Assembly (NCBI GenBank): GCA_030524545.1
Contig: JAUNGM010000018.1
Coordinates: 24,020-88,019 of the forward strand
DNA: 64,000 bases
Direction: 5' to 3'
Source of the DNA: Eubacteriales bacterium
Lineage (GTDB): Bacteria; Bacillota; Clostridia; Lachnospirales; Lachnospiraceae
Part shown: one piece after another, positions 41,582-51,020 of the stretch
Position numbering within the stretch: the stretch's first letter is position 1
How the letters are laid out: each line of letters opens with the position of its first letter
Notes under the pieces: model-generated
Databases searched by the model: none
What the model was told of the DNA's origin: nothing
What the model saw: only the letters and a program-made list of their open reading frames with translations
Translations under genes and position numbers: made by a program

Positions 41582-41806
41582 ATGAATCCATTAAATATGA
41601 TGAAAATGAATGAATTAACAGGAAAGTTCCGTAAGAATCATCCCAAGCTTCTCCGCTTTTTTGATGCAGCCCAAAACCGAATTGATGCCGGAAGCATTAT
41701 TGAAATAAAGATCACCATGAGCAGCGGAGAATCCATGACTGCCACTGCAAAAGTGACAACGGATGATATGGAACTGCTGAAATACCTCAGAAACCAGAAG
41801 CTATGA
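41582..41806 (+). CDS. Small conserved hypothetical protein
   Basis: A 74-residue protein starts at the ATG at 41582 after GAGAGAAAGAGG. It has a helical N-terminus (MMKMNELTGKFRKNHPKLLR) and a beta-hairpin-like middle (IIEIKITMSSGESMTATAKV) followed by a short helix (MELLKYLRNQ). I do not recognise a named family. It is preceded by the SOD-like gene and followed by a ~217-base gap with only a GGGC/GCCC hairpin near 41861. Confidence 0.65.
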   Translation: MNPLNMMKMNELTGKFRKNHPKLLRFFDAAQNRIDAGSIIEIKITMSSGESMTATAKVTTDDMELLKYLRNQKL

Positions 41807-42023
41807 GTGAGAATAGCGTAAAAAAGTCATACTCCCCTAATACCCCTGGGGCTTAAGCCCGCCCCTCGCATCTCTTTCCATAACTGTCCCCTCCAATTTC
41901 TTTGAATCTGGATATTTTCAAAAAGACACTTCTGCTATAAGATAATAAAAACCACAAAATCCATAAGATTCAAAAAACTTCACCCGGCCGCAATTGAAGA
42001 ATCCAAAAAGAGGAGATTGTATT

Positions 42024-42551
42024 ATGAAAGAGAACAGAGTAAAATTTACAACAGTCAACGCTTTGCTTATTGCACTTGTCTGCGTATCCACCATGGTGAT
42101 TCAGATTCCGATTCCTCTGGGGTATATGCATCTTGGAAATACCTGTATTTTGCTTGCGGGTGCTATGTTCGGCCCTGTATCCGGGCTTCTCGCGGGAGGC
42201 ATCGGTTCCGCACTTGCGGATCTGCTGACCGGTTATACCCAGTGGGTTCTGCCTACCCTGATCATTAAGGGAATCATGGGATTCGCTATCGGCCGGATCA
42301 TATGGGGGAAAGGCAAAACCCCGCAGATGAAGTCTGTCCGCACATTCCTTGGAAGCCTGGCAGGAATCATCATCATGGTTCTTGGCTACTTTGTAGGAGG
42401 CTCCATCCTGTACGGAAGCATCTATACCGGAGCTGCCCAGATTCCGGGACTGACCTTTGAAGGCATCCTTGGTATGATTATTTTCTACGCAATCGGTTTT
42501 GCACTGGAAAAAGCAAAGGTGACCACTATTTTAAGAGAGAGGATCTTATAA
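42024..42551 (+). CDS. ECF transporter S component, probable vitamin B6 type
   Basis: The start is the ATG at 42024 behind AGAGGAG. This 175-residue protein has five to six helices, the N-terminal TTVNALLIALVCVSTMVIQI and the family segment GYMHLGNTCILLAGAMFGPV followed by SGLLAGGIGSALADLLTGY. Such small S components bind the vitamin and use a shared ECF energising module encoded elsewhere. It ends directly before the pyridoxamine kinase gene, so pyridoxine or a related B6 vitamer is the likely substrate (PdxU-like). Confidence 0.85.
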   Translation: MKENRVKFTTVNALLIALVCVSTMVIQIPIPLGYMHLGNTCILLAGAMFGPVSGLLAGGIGSALADLLTGYTQWVLPTLIIKGIMGFAIGRIIWGKGKTPQMKSVRTFLGSLAGIIIMVLGYFVGGSILYGSIYTGAAQIPGLTFEGILGMIIFYAIGFALEKAKVTTILRERIL

Positions 42552-43409
42552 ATGACATCCAATCAGACAAATCAGACCCCTGATCACAATCACCAGAAAA
42601 AAATCGCAGTTATCAATGATATGTCAGGATTTGGCCGCTGTTCTCTTGCAGTGGCTATTCCTATTATTTCCGTGATGAAGATCCAGTGCTGCCCGGTGCC
42701 GACCTCCATCTTTTCCAACCATACGGGATTTGAGAGCTTTTTCTTTGAAGATTATACGGATCGGATGCAGCCATACATTGACGAATGGAAAAAGCTGGGC
42801 CTGGCATTTAACGGGATCAGCACCGGCTTTCTCGGTTCCAAAGAGCAGATCCAGATCGTACTTCGTTTCCTGAAGGATTTCGGAACAAAGGACAATACGA
42901 TCATTATTGACCCCGTTATGGGAGACTATGGAAAAACCTATTCAACCTATACACCGGAAATGTGCAGCGAAATGAAGAAGCTGGTAACCAATGCGGATAT
43001 TCTCACTCCGAATCTGACAGAGGCCTGTATTCTGACAGATACGCCCTATCACCCGGACAAATGGCACAAGGCAGAAATTATCGAACTTGCCCGGAAACTG
43101 GGCGAAATGGGACCGGATAAAATCGTGATTACCGGAATTCCCCAGGGAGAATTTATCGCAAACCTCTGCTACGAAAAGGGTAAAGACCCGAAGTTCCTCC
43201 GCACTCACAAAGTAGGAACCCAGCGTTCCGGCACAGGTGACGTGTTCGCAGCTATCATTGCAGCAGATGCCGTAAACGGCGTGGATTTCCAGACCTCTGT
43301 GCGCAAGGCATCCATGTTTGTAAAAAAATGTATCATGCGGTCCATCGAAATGGATCTGCCCCTGACAGACGGAGTGTGTTTTGAGGAACTGCTGGGAACA
43401 TTAAAATAA
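42552..43409 (+). CDS. pdxY: Pyridoxamine/pyridoxal kinase
   Basis: This 285-residue ribokinase-superfamily protein follows the ECF gene with no gap. It has IAVINDMSGFGRCSLAVAIP at the N-terminus, DPVMGDYGKTYS in the middle, NLTEACILT, and RSGTGDVFAAIIAAD with the catalytic GTGD. This is the pattern of PdxK/PdxY-type B6 kinases. It traps the imported vitamer by phosphorylation on the way to pyridoxal phosphate. Confidence 0.92.
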   Translation: MTSNQTNQTPDHNHQKKIAVINDMSGFGRCSLAVAIPIISVMKIQCCPVPTSIFSNHTGFESFFFEDYTDRMQPYIDEWKKLGLAFNGISTGFLGSKEQIQIVLRFLKDFGTKDNTIIIDPVMGDYGKTYSTYTPEMCSEMKKLVTNADILTPNLTEACILTDTPYHPDKWHKAEIIELARKLGEMGPDKIVITGIPQGEFIANLCYEKGKDPKFLRTHKVGTQRSGTGDVFAAIIAADAVNGVDFQTSVRKASMFVKKCIMRSIEMDLPLTDGVCFEELLGTLK

Positions 43410-43446
43410 AAGTGATGTAAAAAACCGAAAGGATAGGAATATCATT

Positions 43447-44052
43447 ATGAATACGATTTTATATGAAGTTCATCATAATCTGTATGTAAATTTAACAAAT
43501 AAATGTCCATGTGCCTGTACCTTCTGCCTGCGTCAGACCCGTGACCACATGGAAAATTCCGGTTCCCTCTGGCTGGAGCATGCGCCGTCCATTGCGGAGG
43601 TGCTGGCGGAATTTGACAAATTTGATATGAGTAAATATGAAGAAGTGGTATTCTGCGGTTTTGGAGAACCAATGGAAGCACTGGATGTTTTGCTGGAAAC
43701 GGCCCGCTTCATAAAAGAAAAATATCAGAAGCCCATCAGAATCAATACCAACGGTCTTGGAGATTTTATCAACAAAAAAGAGACAGCACCTCTTCTGAAA
43801 GGACTTGTTGATACGGTTTCCATCAGTCTGAATACTCCGGATGCGGAAGAATATCTGAAGCTGGTCCGCCCGAAGTTCGGCGCAGGTTCCTATCAGGCGA
43901 TGCTGGATTTTGCAGGAAAATGTACGAAGTATGTGCCAAATGTTGTGATGACAACAGTAGCCACTACTCTGAACGAAGAGGAAGAAGCCAGATGTGCCGA
44001 AATTTGTAAAAATGTGGGAGCATCTTACCGTATCCGTCCGTGGGAGGACTAA
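43447..44052 (+). CDS. TatD-linked radical SAM protein (TIGR04038-like)
   Basis: This 201-residue protein has the iron-sulfur motif CPCACTFC (CxxxCxxC), SAM-binding FCGFGEPMEALD (the GGE-type motif), then INTNGLGDF and a C-terminal YRIRPWED. Its short length and opening MNTILYEVHHNLYVNLTNKC fit the TatD-linked radical SAM family. In many genomes these are fused or next to a TatD nuclease; no TatD gene is adjacent here. Substrate unknown. Confidence 0.88.
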   Translation: MNTILYEVHHNLYVNLTNKCPCACTFCLRQTRDHMENSGSLWLEHAPSIAEVLAEFDKFDMSKYEEVVFCGFGEPMEALDVLLETARFIKEKYQKPIRINTNGLGDFINKKETAPLLKGLVDTVSISLNTPDAEEYLKLVRPKFGAGSYQAMLDFAGKCTKYVPNVVMTTVATTLNEEEEARCAEICKNVGASYRIRPWED

Positions 44053-44079
44053 TGAAATCTTTCATAAAAATGAAAAACA

Positions 44080-44119
44080 CCCCTGCCGAAAGAGAACTTC
44101 TTTCAGCAGGGGATTTTTT
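44080..44119. terminator. Bidirectional terminator between the radical SAM gene and glgD
   Basis: CCCCTGC pairs with GCAGGGG and GAAAG with CTTTC around a small loop, with ATTTTTTT on one side and an A-rich run on the other. It lies between converging genes. Confidence 0.8.
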
Positions 44120-44152
44120 TAGGATTATGTGCCTGAGCGCACATTCTGTTTT

Positions 44153-45268
44153 TTAAACAATATCGTCACGTTTTACATATCCCGGATTCTCAGAATCAGC
44201 AATGATTTCTTTTGCGTGAATTACCTGAGCCCATTTATCAATTACCTGATTTTCGATATGAACGTCTTTTCCGATGATGGAGTTAGCCAGAACAATACTG
44301 TTCTTAACAACTGCACCCTTCTTAATCTGGCAGCCGCGGCCGACTACGGAATTTTCGATGGTACCTTCGATCAGACATCCGTTGGAAACTACGGAATTCT
44401 TAACTTCTGCGCCGTCGAAATACTGGGTCGGGCAGGAGTCTGTGGTTCTTGTGTAGATCGGCCACTTCGGATCGAAGAGGTCTGTTGCCTGGCTGAAGTC
44501 GATCAGGGCAAGGTTTGCTTCATAATAGCTCTTGAAGTCTGTAATTGCTGCAAAGTAGCCGCGATGTGCAACGCCGCGGATGTCAAGCTCAGCAGCTTCA
44601 ATATTTACGATCTGCGGCAGAGTGTACATGGAGGATAATTTCTTAGCTTTTCTGATCAGTTCCACAAACAGGTCTTTCTTCATTACATAGGTGTCCATGA
44701 AAATGTTGCGTTCTTTTTTATTTCCGCGGTTCCTTTCGATGGAGTCAACACCTTTTTGTTTATTCAGGTTCAGGATGTCACAGTTTAAGTATGCTTCTCT
44801 TGCGTTATCTACCTTGTGGTATAACAGGGTGATGTCAGCGCCGGACTCAATGTGAGTCTCAAGAAGTGCATCAAAATTCTGGGTGTAAACCATGTAGTTC
44901 GGAGCAATGACTACATACGGCTGATGCATTCTTTCGATGATCTCGATGTTCTCATAGAAGCCTGCAATATCCGTATTGTAGAAATTGTTTGCGGAGCTTG
45001 TCTCAGAGAAGAGAAGCTGCAGCTTGCCGCGTTTGGAGTTGATGTTGTAATGACGGCCTGTTCCAAGATGCTCTGCCAGGGAACGAGGTTTTCTTCTGGT
45101 GTATACCTGAATACGGTCGATGCCGCTGTTGCTCATATTGGAGATCGGGAAGTCGATAACGCGGTATCTGCCAAGGAAGGAAAAAGCACCGATCGGACGG
45201 TAGTCCTGCATTCCCTCTACATTAATATGGTTTGCGGATGAAGTTACGATTCCGAATGCTTTTGCCAT
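44153..45268 (-). CDS. glgD: Glucose-1-phosphate adenylyltransferase, GlgD subunit
   Basis: This 371-residue protein has the nucleotidyltransferase fold with GRYRVIDFPISNMSNSGIDR near residue 35 and C-terminal left-handed beta-helix repeats (SVVSNGCLIEGTIENSVVGR). The classical G-G-x-G loop at the N-terminus is missing (AKAFGIVTSSAN), as in GlgD subunits, which modulate rather than catalyse. It is encoded 1 base after glgC on the minus strand. The pair forms the heteromeric ADP-glucose pyrophosphorylase of Firmicutes glycogen synthesis. Confidence 0.95.
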   Translation of the reverse strand: MAKAFGIVTSSANHINVEGMQDYRPIGAFSFLGRYRVIDFPISNMSNSGIDRIQVYTRRKPRSLAEHLGTGRHYNINSKRGKLQLLFSETSSANNFYNTDIAGFYENIEIIERMHQPYVVIAPNYMVYTQNFDALLETHIESGADITLLYHKVDNAREAYLNCDILNLNKQKGVDSIERNRGNKKERNIFMDTYVMKKDLFVELIRKAKKLSSMYTLPQIVNIEAAELDIRGVAHRGYFAAITDFKSYYEANLALIDFSQATDLFDPKWPIYTRTTDSCPTQYFDGAEVKNSVVSNGCLIEGTIENSVVGRGCQIKKGAVVKNSIVLANSIIGKDVHIENQVIDKWAQVIHAKEIIADSENPGYVKRDDIV

Positions 45269-45269
45269 G

Positions 45270-46409
45270 TTATTCTACCCCCTTAACATTTTTTGCAACC
45301 AGCTCGATGTTTTCGCTGTCTGCGCTTCCTACAACAGCACCTTTGCCGATCTTCACTCCGTCAGCAACCAGTGCGCGTGTAACAACGGCGCCGTCTTCTA
45401 CAACAGCACCCGGCATAAGAACGGTGTCAATAACCTTAGCGCCCGCACCTATGGTAGCGCCTGTGAACAGAACAGAGTTCTTTACTTCGCCTTCGATGCG
45501 GCAGCCCTGGGTGATGAATGCACGGTTGATAGAAGCGTCAGGTCCGATGTACTGCGGAAGAGCAGTTACATCTTCCGTATAGATCTTCCATGTATTGTCG
45601 TGAAGATCCAGTTCGCATTTCTCATCCAGAAGATCCATGTTAGCTTCCCACAAGGAGTCGATGGTTCCTACATCTTTCCAGTATCCTTCGAATTCGTAGG
45701 CGATCAGGGTCTTTCCGTCATTTAACAGGGTCGGGATGATATCCTTACCAAAGTCATGGTGGGAATCCGGATTCTTCATATCTGATACCAGGAGCTTGCG
45801 CAGAGTCTTCCAGTTAAAGATATAGATACCCATGGATGCAAGGTTGCTCTTCGGCTGTGCAGGTTTTTCTTCAAATTCCACGATGCGTCCGTTTCCGTCT
45901 GTGTTCATGATACCGAAACGGCTGGCTTCTTTCATAGGAACGCCGATAACTGCGATGGTTGCATCTGCATTATGCTCTTTATGGCATGCCAGCATCTTGG
46001 CATAGTTCATCTTATAAATGTGGTCACCAGAAAGGATCAGAAGATATTCCGGATCATAGCTGTCGATGAAATCGATGTTCTGGGAAATGGCATCTGCTGT
46101 TCCACGGTAAACGTCCAGATTCGCATCTGCTTTTTCACGGGGCGGGAGTACGTATACTCCGCTGTCCTTGGTGTCAAGACCCCAGCGGCGTCCTGCAGCT
46201 ACATAGCTGTTCAGAAGAACGGACTCATACTGGGTAAGTACACCTACCACATCAATTCCGCTGTTGGCACAGTTGCTGAGAGGGAAATCGACGATACGGT
46301 ATTTGCCGCCGTATGAAACTGCAGGTTTTGCCACTTTGTTGGTAAGATCATGCAGACGACTTCCCCGGCCACCGGCCAAAATCATTGCTAACATATTGTT
46401 TTGTTTCAT
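45270..46409 (-). CDS. glgC: Glucose-1-phosphate adenylyltransferase, catalytic subunit
   Basis: This 379-residue enzyme has the catalytic loop [44 protein letters not shown] (metal-binding Asp), FEEKPAQP (substrate-binding Lys) and C-terminal beta-helix repeats ([20 protein letters not shown]). It makes ADP-glucose from ATP and glucose-1-phosphate, the committed step of glycogen synthesis. The start at 46409 follows a GGGTTCAC-adjacent site on the minus strand. It is first in the glgCD pair. Confidence 0.97.
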   Translation of the reverse strand: MKQNNMLAMILAGGRGSRLHDLTNKVAKPAVSYGGKYRIVDFPLSNCANSGIDVVGVLTQYESVLLNSYVAAGRRWGLDTKDSGVYVLPPREKADANLDVYRGTADAISQNIDFIDSYDPEYLLILSGDHIYKMNYAKMLACHKEHNADATIAVIGVPMKEASRFGIMNTDGNGRIVEFEEKPAQPKSNLASMGIYIFNWKTLRKLLVSDMKNPDSHHDFGKDIIPTLLNDGKTLIAYEFEGYWKDVGTIDSLWEANMDLLDEKCELDLHDNTWKIYTEDVTALPQYIGPDASINRAFITQGCRIEGEVKNSVLFTGATIGAGAKVIDTVLMPGAVVEDGAVVTRALVADGVKIGKGAVVGSADSENIELVAKNVKGVE

Positions 46410-46664
46410 AGTGAACCCTCACTTTCCTTTTATATGCATACATTATACAATTATTTTGTAAATCTTTCCACATTTTTGTGCAAAAAAATGAGATTTTCTT
46501 TTGGAAAAATCGAAAGTTTTTGTTAAAAATGAAAAATCCCAATCCTTTTAATGAGATGAAAAGTATGGTATGATAAATAGAACTGTATGAAAGCGCAGGC
46601 CGGTCATGATCCGTTCGGCAGTGACCTGTAAAACAGTAATGAATTAGAAGCGATATAAGGGGAA

Positions 46665-47630
46665 ATGAATATGGATAATACTATGCTTAAAATGGTTTCC
46701 GAATTAATTATTCAGTTTTTTATGTACTCATTTGCAGGATGGTGTATGGAGGTTATCTTGAAATACCGCCAATATCACCGATTTATCAACAGAGGCTTTC
46801 TGATCGGGCCGTACTGTCCTATTTATGGCAGCGGTGCGGTGGTAATCACTGTTTTCATTGGAGGAAGTATCGGATCCTTTGCGGGTTTCGGTGAGACATT
46901 CCTGGCATCGTTTATTATCTGCGGTGTATTGGAGTATTTTGTGAGCTGGTATATGGAGAAGCTGTTCCATGCAAGATGGTGGGATTACAGCCAGAAGCCT
47001 ATGAACCTTCATGGCCGTATTTGGATCGGTAATCTGATCCTTTTTGGTCTGGGAGGAATTATAATTGTAAAATTGCTGAATCCGCCGTTTTTTACATGGA
47101 TAAATAAATGGCCCCGATGGCTTGTGTACAGCGCTGCAATCCTGGTCGTGCTCATAATGGTTTCTGATTATGTAGCATCCCATATCCTGTTCAACATGGT
47201 CAGGAAAGAGATTGACGGTGTGGACGCAGATAATTCCGAGGAAGTCAGTACCAAGATCCGTGCGCTGCTGCGCAGCAAACCTGCATTGCTCCGCCGTATC
47301 GGTGATTCTTACCCGACTCTGACGGTAAGCCCGGAGGTAGTGCTTGCAATCCTGAAGAAACACCAGGAAAAACTCGCAGAAAACGTGAGGATTGCCCAGG
47401 AACAGCTTGCAGAGACCGTAAAGAACAGCAAAGAACAGATTACAGAAAGTATGAAGAACAGCAAAGAACAGCTTACGGAAACCGTGAAAAACAGCACAGA
47501 ACAGCTTACGGAAAGTGTCAAAAACACGCAGGAACAGCTTACGGAATCCTTCAGAAGCATGAAGGAACAGATTCAGGATACGGTGGAAGACAAAAAAGAA
47601 GACTTTGGGAAGAAGCAGAAGCATTTTTAA
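46665..47630 (+). CDS. CmpB-type membrane protein with 11-residue repeats
   Basis: This 321-residue protein has four to five N-terminal helices in residues 1-~175 and the PF06541 (putative ABC transporter type IV/CmpB) signature SFAGWCMEVILKYRQYHRFI and NRGFLIGPYCPIYGSG. The C-terminal third has seven consecutive 11-residue units from 47367 to 47597, each starting E(Q/K)L/I and following the form EQLTESVKNSK. This should be a long straight amphipathic helix or hendecad coiled coil in the cytoplasm. Function of the family is unproven. An ATG two codons in (46671) is an alternative start. Confidence 0.85.
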   Translation: MNMDNTMLKMVSELIIQFFMYSFAGWCMEVILKYRQYHRFINRGFLIGPYCPIYGSGAVVITVFIGGSIGSFAGFGETFLASFIICGVLEYFVSWYMEKLFHARWWDYSQKPMNLHGRIWIGNLILFGLGGIIIVKLLNPPFFTWINKWPRWLVYSAAILVVLIMVSDYVASHILFNMVRKEIDGVDADNSEEVSTKIRALLRSKPALLRRIGDSYPTLTVSPEVVLAILKKHQEKLAENVRIAQEQLAETVKNSKEQITESMKNSKEQLTETVKNSTEQLTESVKNTQEQLTESFRSMKEQIQDTVEDKKEDFGKKQKHF

Positions 47631-47748
47631 TAGAAATACTGGACGCAGAGCCGGTGAATAGGATATAATGAGAAAAAATTAAAAATATATTAAAGATATA
47701 TTACAAAAAATGCAATAGAAGGAATCAGATGGCAGAAAAGGAGGTCCT

Positions 47749-50151
47749 ATGCAGGTTATCACGAAAATAAAAAATAAATTAGGGCATGGGACATGGTATC
47801 CGTTTTATAACAGCTTTTACGAAAAGGTACCGTTGAGCTCCCGTATGATTCTTCTGGAGTCCAGATCCGGAACGTCTCTGGAAAGTAATATTCTGGCTGT
47901 TATAAAAGAACTGTCCACAGAGCCTTACAGATCCTTTCGGCTTATCCTGTCTGTGCGAAGAGGGATGACAGAGCGTATTAAGAAGAAATTACAGTATCAC
48001 GGCCTTCGTGCAGACAAAATCGTGCAGACAGGATCTGTTGCTTACTATTACTATTTGAGCCGAGCAGGGTATCTGGTAAATGACACCACTTTTCCGGGGC
48101 GTTTTATTAAAAAGGACGGACAGATTTATCTGAACACCTGGCATGGAACGCCGTTGAAGAAGATGGGGCGGGACAACAAGGCAGAGATCGTTGTAATGGG
48201 AAATGTCATGCGTAATCTGCTGTGTGCGGATTATCTGGTCTTTCCGAACCAATATATGGAAGAGAAAATGTCGGATGCTTATATGCTCCGGGAATTGTTC
48301 AGGGGAACGGTCATCCATGAGGGATATCCCAGAAACGATGTTTTCCGTAATCCCGAAAAAGGCCGGAGCCTCAAGACAGCACAGGGTTTTGCGGAAAAAC
48401 GTGTCATTGCATATCTGCCTACTTTCCGCGGAAAATATGATCAGGTAGAAGAAACCGGCTTCATACGTTCTGTGAAGGAATGTCTCCGGATCTGGGAGAA
48501 AGGGCTGGATGAGCAGGAGCTTCTTCTGGTAAAGCTTCATCCTTTTGTTTGTGCGCAGATTGATTTTGGATGTTATTCCCGTGTCCGTGCTTTTCCGGAG
48601 GAATGGGATACCAATGAAGGGCTGAATGCCTGCGATGCACTGATTACGGATTATTCCAGCGTTATGTATGATTATGTGAACAGCGGGAGGCAGGTCATTG
48701 TGTATGCGTATGATCTGGAGAAATATTCGGCCGGCAGAGGGCTCTATGAGGATGTGACAGAGTATCCTTTCCGGTTTGCCAGGACTCCGAAACAGGTACT
48801 GGATGCTCTCCATCAGCCGTGGAAGGAAGTACCCGGAGAATTTCTGGAAAAATATGCAACCTGGGAAGATGGAAAGGCAGCTTCCAGGATCTGCCGGCAG
48901 GTGTTTCTTGGGAAAGCATGCTGCAGACTGGAACATTTCACCGGAGATGGCAGAGAAAATATATTGATTTATGGCGGGAATCTGGCGCAGAATGGAATCA
49001 CAACGGCTCTGTGCGCAATGCTCAGGGAACTTGATCTGACGAAGTATCATTACTTTCTGTCATTTCGTTCTGATTACCTGAGAGAATTTCCGGAGCGTTT
49101 GGAATGTATTCCGGATCAGGTGGGAGTTTTTCCGCTTGCAAGTGAGTTAAATGCAGATATTCTGACAGTTGCGGCGTGCTTTGTCTGGCTGAAATTCGGA
49201 AAGGAGAACCGCTGGATCAGAAACAGGATCGAGAAAGCATACCGGCGGGAATGGAAAAAACATTTCGGCAACTGCCGGTTCCGGAGTGTGATCCATTACA
49301 ATGGATATGAAACATATGTGACTTCTCTCCTGAAAGAGGCAGATTGTCCGCGGACAATCTGGGTTCATAATGATATGGAACAGGAAATCAGGACAAAGCA
49401 GAACCAGAATCCATATCTTCTTCGGGAAGCATACCGGTCGTATGACCATGTGGTTGCGGTCAGTGAGGATATTCTGGACTCCATATATGAAATCAGCGGA
49501 AGGAAGGATAACGTACAGGTGATCAGCAATCTGCTGGAGTATCAGAAGATTCTGATGCGTGCAGAGCAGAAGGTGGCTTTTGACAGCGACACGGTTTCGA
49601 ATGTGACTCTTAAGGAGCTGGACCGGATTCTCGGAAGCAGCGGAGAAAAATTTATCAATATAGGCAGATTTTCGCCGGAGAAAGGGCATCGCCGTTTGAT
49701 CACGGCTTTTGACAGATACTGGAAAAAACATAAAGATTCTTATCTGATCATTATTGGCGGATATGGGCCGCTGTATAAGGACATTGTAAAGTATGCCAAG
49801 TCAAAAAATGCCTGTTCCCATATTTTTCTGCTGATGAGAGTCAGCAACCCTATGCCCATATTAAAAAAATGCGATTTATTTCTGTTGTCTTCGTATTATG
49901 AAGGACTGGGCCTGGTTCTATTGGAAGCCGATACCCTTGGGATTCCTGTGGCTGCATGTGATGTGCCGGGCCCCAGAAGTTTCCTGAAGAAGCATGGCGG
50001 CATGCTTGTTGAGAATTCTGTGGAAGGTCTTGTACAGGCAATGGAACAATATCACTGCGGAAACAGGAAGGTCATGCATGCAGACTATGAGGCGCTGAAC
50101 AGAGAGTCTCTGAAAAAATGTGAAATGCTTTTGGATGGAACCGGTGTCTGA
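47749..50151 (+). CDS. CDP-glycerol glycerophosphotransferase fused to a GT4 glycosyltransferase
   Basis: This 800-residue protein is a fusion. Residues ~80-390 are a Glyphos_transf (TagB/TagF) domain: NTWHGTPLKKMGRDN, HEGYPRNDVF, AYLPTFRGKYD, LVKLHPF and ALITDYSSVMYDYV. Residues ~405-795 are a GT-B glycosyltransferase (GGNLAQNGITTAL, INIGRFSPEKGHRRLI, LLSSYYEGLGLVLLEADT with the E-x7-E motif). It may add a polyol-phosphate and a sugar to the same surface polymer. RBS AAAGGAGG lies before the ATG. It opens the surface-polymer locus. Confidence 0.92.
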   Translation: MQVITKIKNKLGHGTWYPFYNSFYEKVPLSSRMILLESRSGTSLESNILAVIKELSTEPYRSFRLILSVRRGMTERIKKKLQYHGLRADKIVQTGSVAYYYYLSRAGYLVNDTTFPGRFIKKDGQIYLNTWHGTPLKKMGRDNKAEIVVMGNVMRNLLCADYLVFPNQYMEEKMSDAYMLRELFRGTVIHEGYPRNDVFRNPEKGRSLKTAQGFAEKRVIAYLPTFRGKYDQVEETGFIRSVKECLRIWEKGLDEQELLLVKLHPFVCAQIDFGCYSRVRAFPEEWDTNEGLNACDALITDYSSVMYDYVNSGRQVIVYAYDLEKYSAGRGLYEDVTEYPFRFARTPKQVLDALHQPWKEVPGEFLEKYATWEDGKAASRICRQVFLGKACCRLEHFTGDGRENILIYGGNLAQNGITTALCAMLRELDLTKYHYFLSFRSDYLREFPERLECIPDQVGVFPLASELNADILTVAACFVWLKFGKENRWIRNRIEKAYRREWKKHFGNCRFRSVIHYNGYETYVTSLLKEADCPRTIWVHNDMEQEIRTKQNQNPYLLREAYRSYDHVVAVSEDILDSIYEISGRKDNVQVISNLLEYQKILMRAEQKVAFDSDTVSNVTLKELDRILGSSGEKFINIGRFSPEKGHRRLITAFDRYWKKHKDSYLIIIGGYGPLYKDIVKYAKSKNACSHIFLLMRVSNPMPILKKCDLFLLSSYYEGLGLVLLEADTLGIPVAACDVPGPRSFLKKHGGMLVENSVEGLVQAMEQYHCGNRKVMHADYEALNRESLKKCEMLLDGTGV

Positions 50152-50231
50152 CCGGTACATCCGGTGAAAATTCGGTGAACAGCTGGACGGTATGCATTGC
50201 ATTGCGTTATAATACAGAAAGTAAAGGAAAA

Positions 50232-50978
50232 ATGATGAAACAGCCGATAATATCTGTAGTCATGCCTGTTTATAACGGTGCGGACTATATCAGAAAAGCC
50301 GTGGATTCCGTATTCATCCAGGATGTCCCTCTGGAACTTCTTGTGATTGATGATGGGTCTTCGGACAGGACAGACGAAGTTCTGGCTGTCTATCAGGATA
50401 GGGAGAACTTCCGCTATTTCAGAAATAAAAAGAATGCAGGCGCAGCAGCCTCGCGCAACAGGGGAATTCAGGAGGCGCGCGGGAAGTATGTGGCTTTTCT
50501 GGATGCTGACGACTGGTGGGGAGAGGGAAAACTGAAGCATCAGCTTGAGGTACTTCAGAAAACGGGATATGTGATGTGCTCCACAGGCAGAGAACTTATG
50601 AATCCTGACGGAAGTTCCACAGGAAAATATATTCCTGTCCGGGAAACGATTACGTACAGGGAACTGTTGAAACACAATAGTATCAATTGCTCCTCTGTGC
50701 TCATAGAAAGGGAGGCAGCGCTTCTGTATCCTATGGAACATGATGACAGCCATGAGGATTATCTTACATGGCTGAGAGTGCTCAAAACATATGGATATGC
50801 TGCAGGAATTAATCAGCCGTATCTGAAGTACCGGCTGAGCAGAGGCAGCAAATCCGGGAACAAATGGAAATCAGCTGTCATGACTTATAAGGTCTATCGT
50901 TATATGGGATATGGAACATGGAAAAGCATGCTGTTTTTTGGCTCTTACGCAGTTCATGGAGTATGGAAATACCACTGA
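50232..50978 (+). CDS. Family 2 glycosyltransferase
   Basis: The start is set at the ATG at 50232 (MMKQPIISVVMPVYNGADYI), with AAAGGA upstream; the frame extends 19 codons further. The ~248-residue protein is a GT-A enzyme with VIDDGSSDRT, NAGAAASRNRGIQEARGKYV and the metal-binding FLDADDWWGEG. No membrane helices. It probably adds a sugar to the surface phosphopolymer together with the flanking CDP-glycerol-type transferases. Confidence 0.92.
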   Translation: MMKQPIISVVMPVYNGADYIRKAVDSVFIQDVPLELLVIDDGSSDRTDEVLAVYQDRENFRYFRNKKNAGAAASRNRGIQEARGKYVAFLDADDWWGEGKLKHQLEVLQKTGYVMCSTGRELMNPDGSSTGKYIPVRETITYRELLKHNSINCSSVLIEREAALLYPMEHDDSHEDYLTWLRVLKTYGYAAGINQPYLKYRLSRGSKSGNKWKSAVMTYKVYRYMGYGTWKSMLFFGSYAVHGVWKYH

Positions 50979-51020
50979 TCACAGGATGACGTAAGCCGCC
51001 GGAGAAACTTTGGAGGTTTT

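Noticed and set aside
41807-42023. Riboswitch upstream of the ECF/pdxY genes
   Set aside because: Only a short GGGC/GCCC hairpin is visible and no known aptamer core was recognised.
47400-47597. 33-base repeats as a CRISPR array or minisatellite unrelated to coding
   Set aside because: Units stay in frame, diverge at third positions and encode a regular 11-residue helix; there are no unique spacers.
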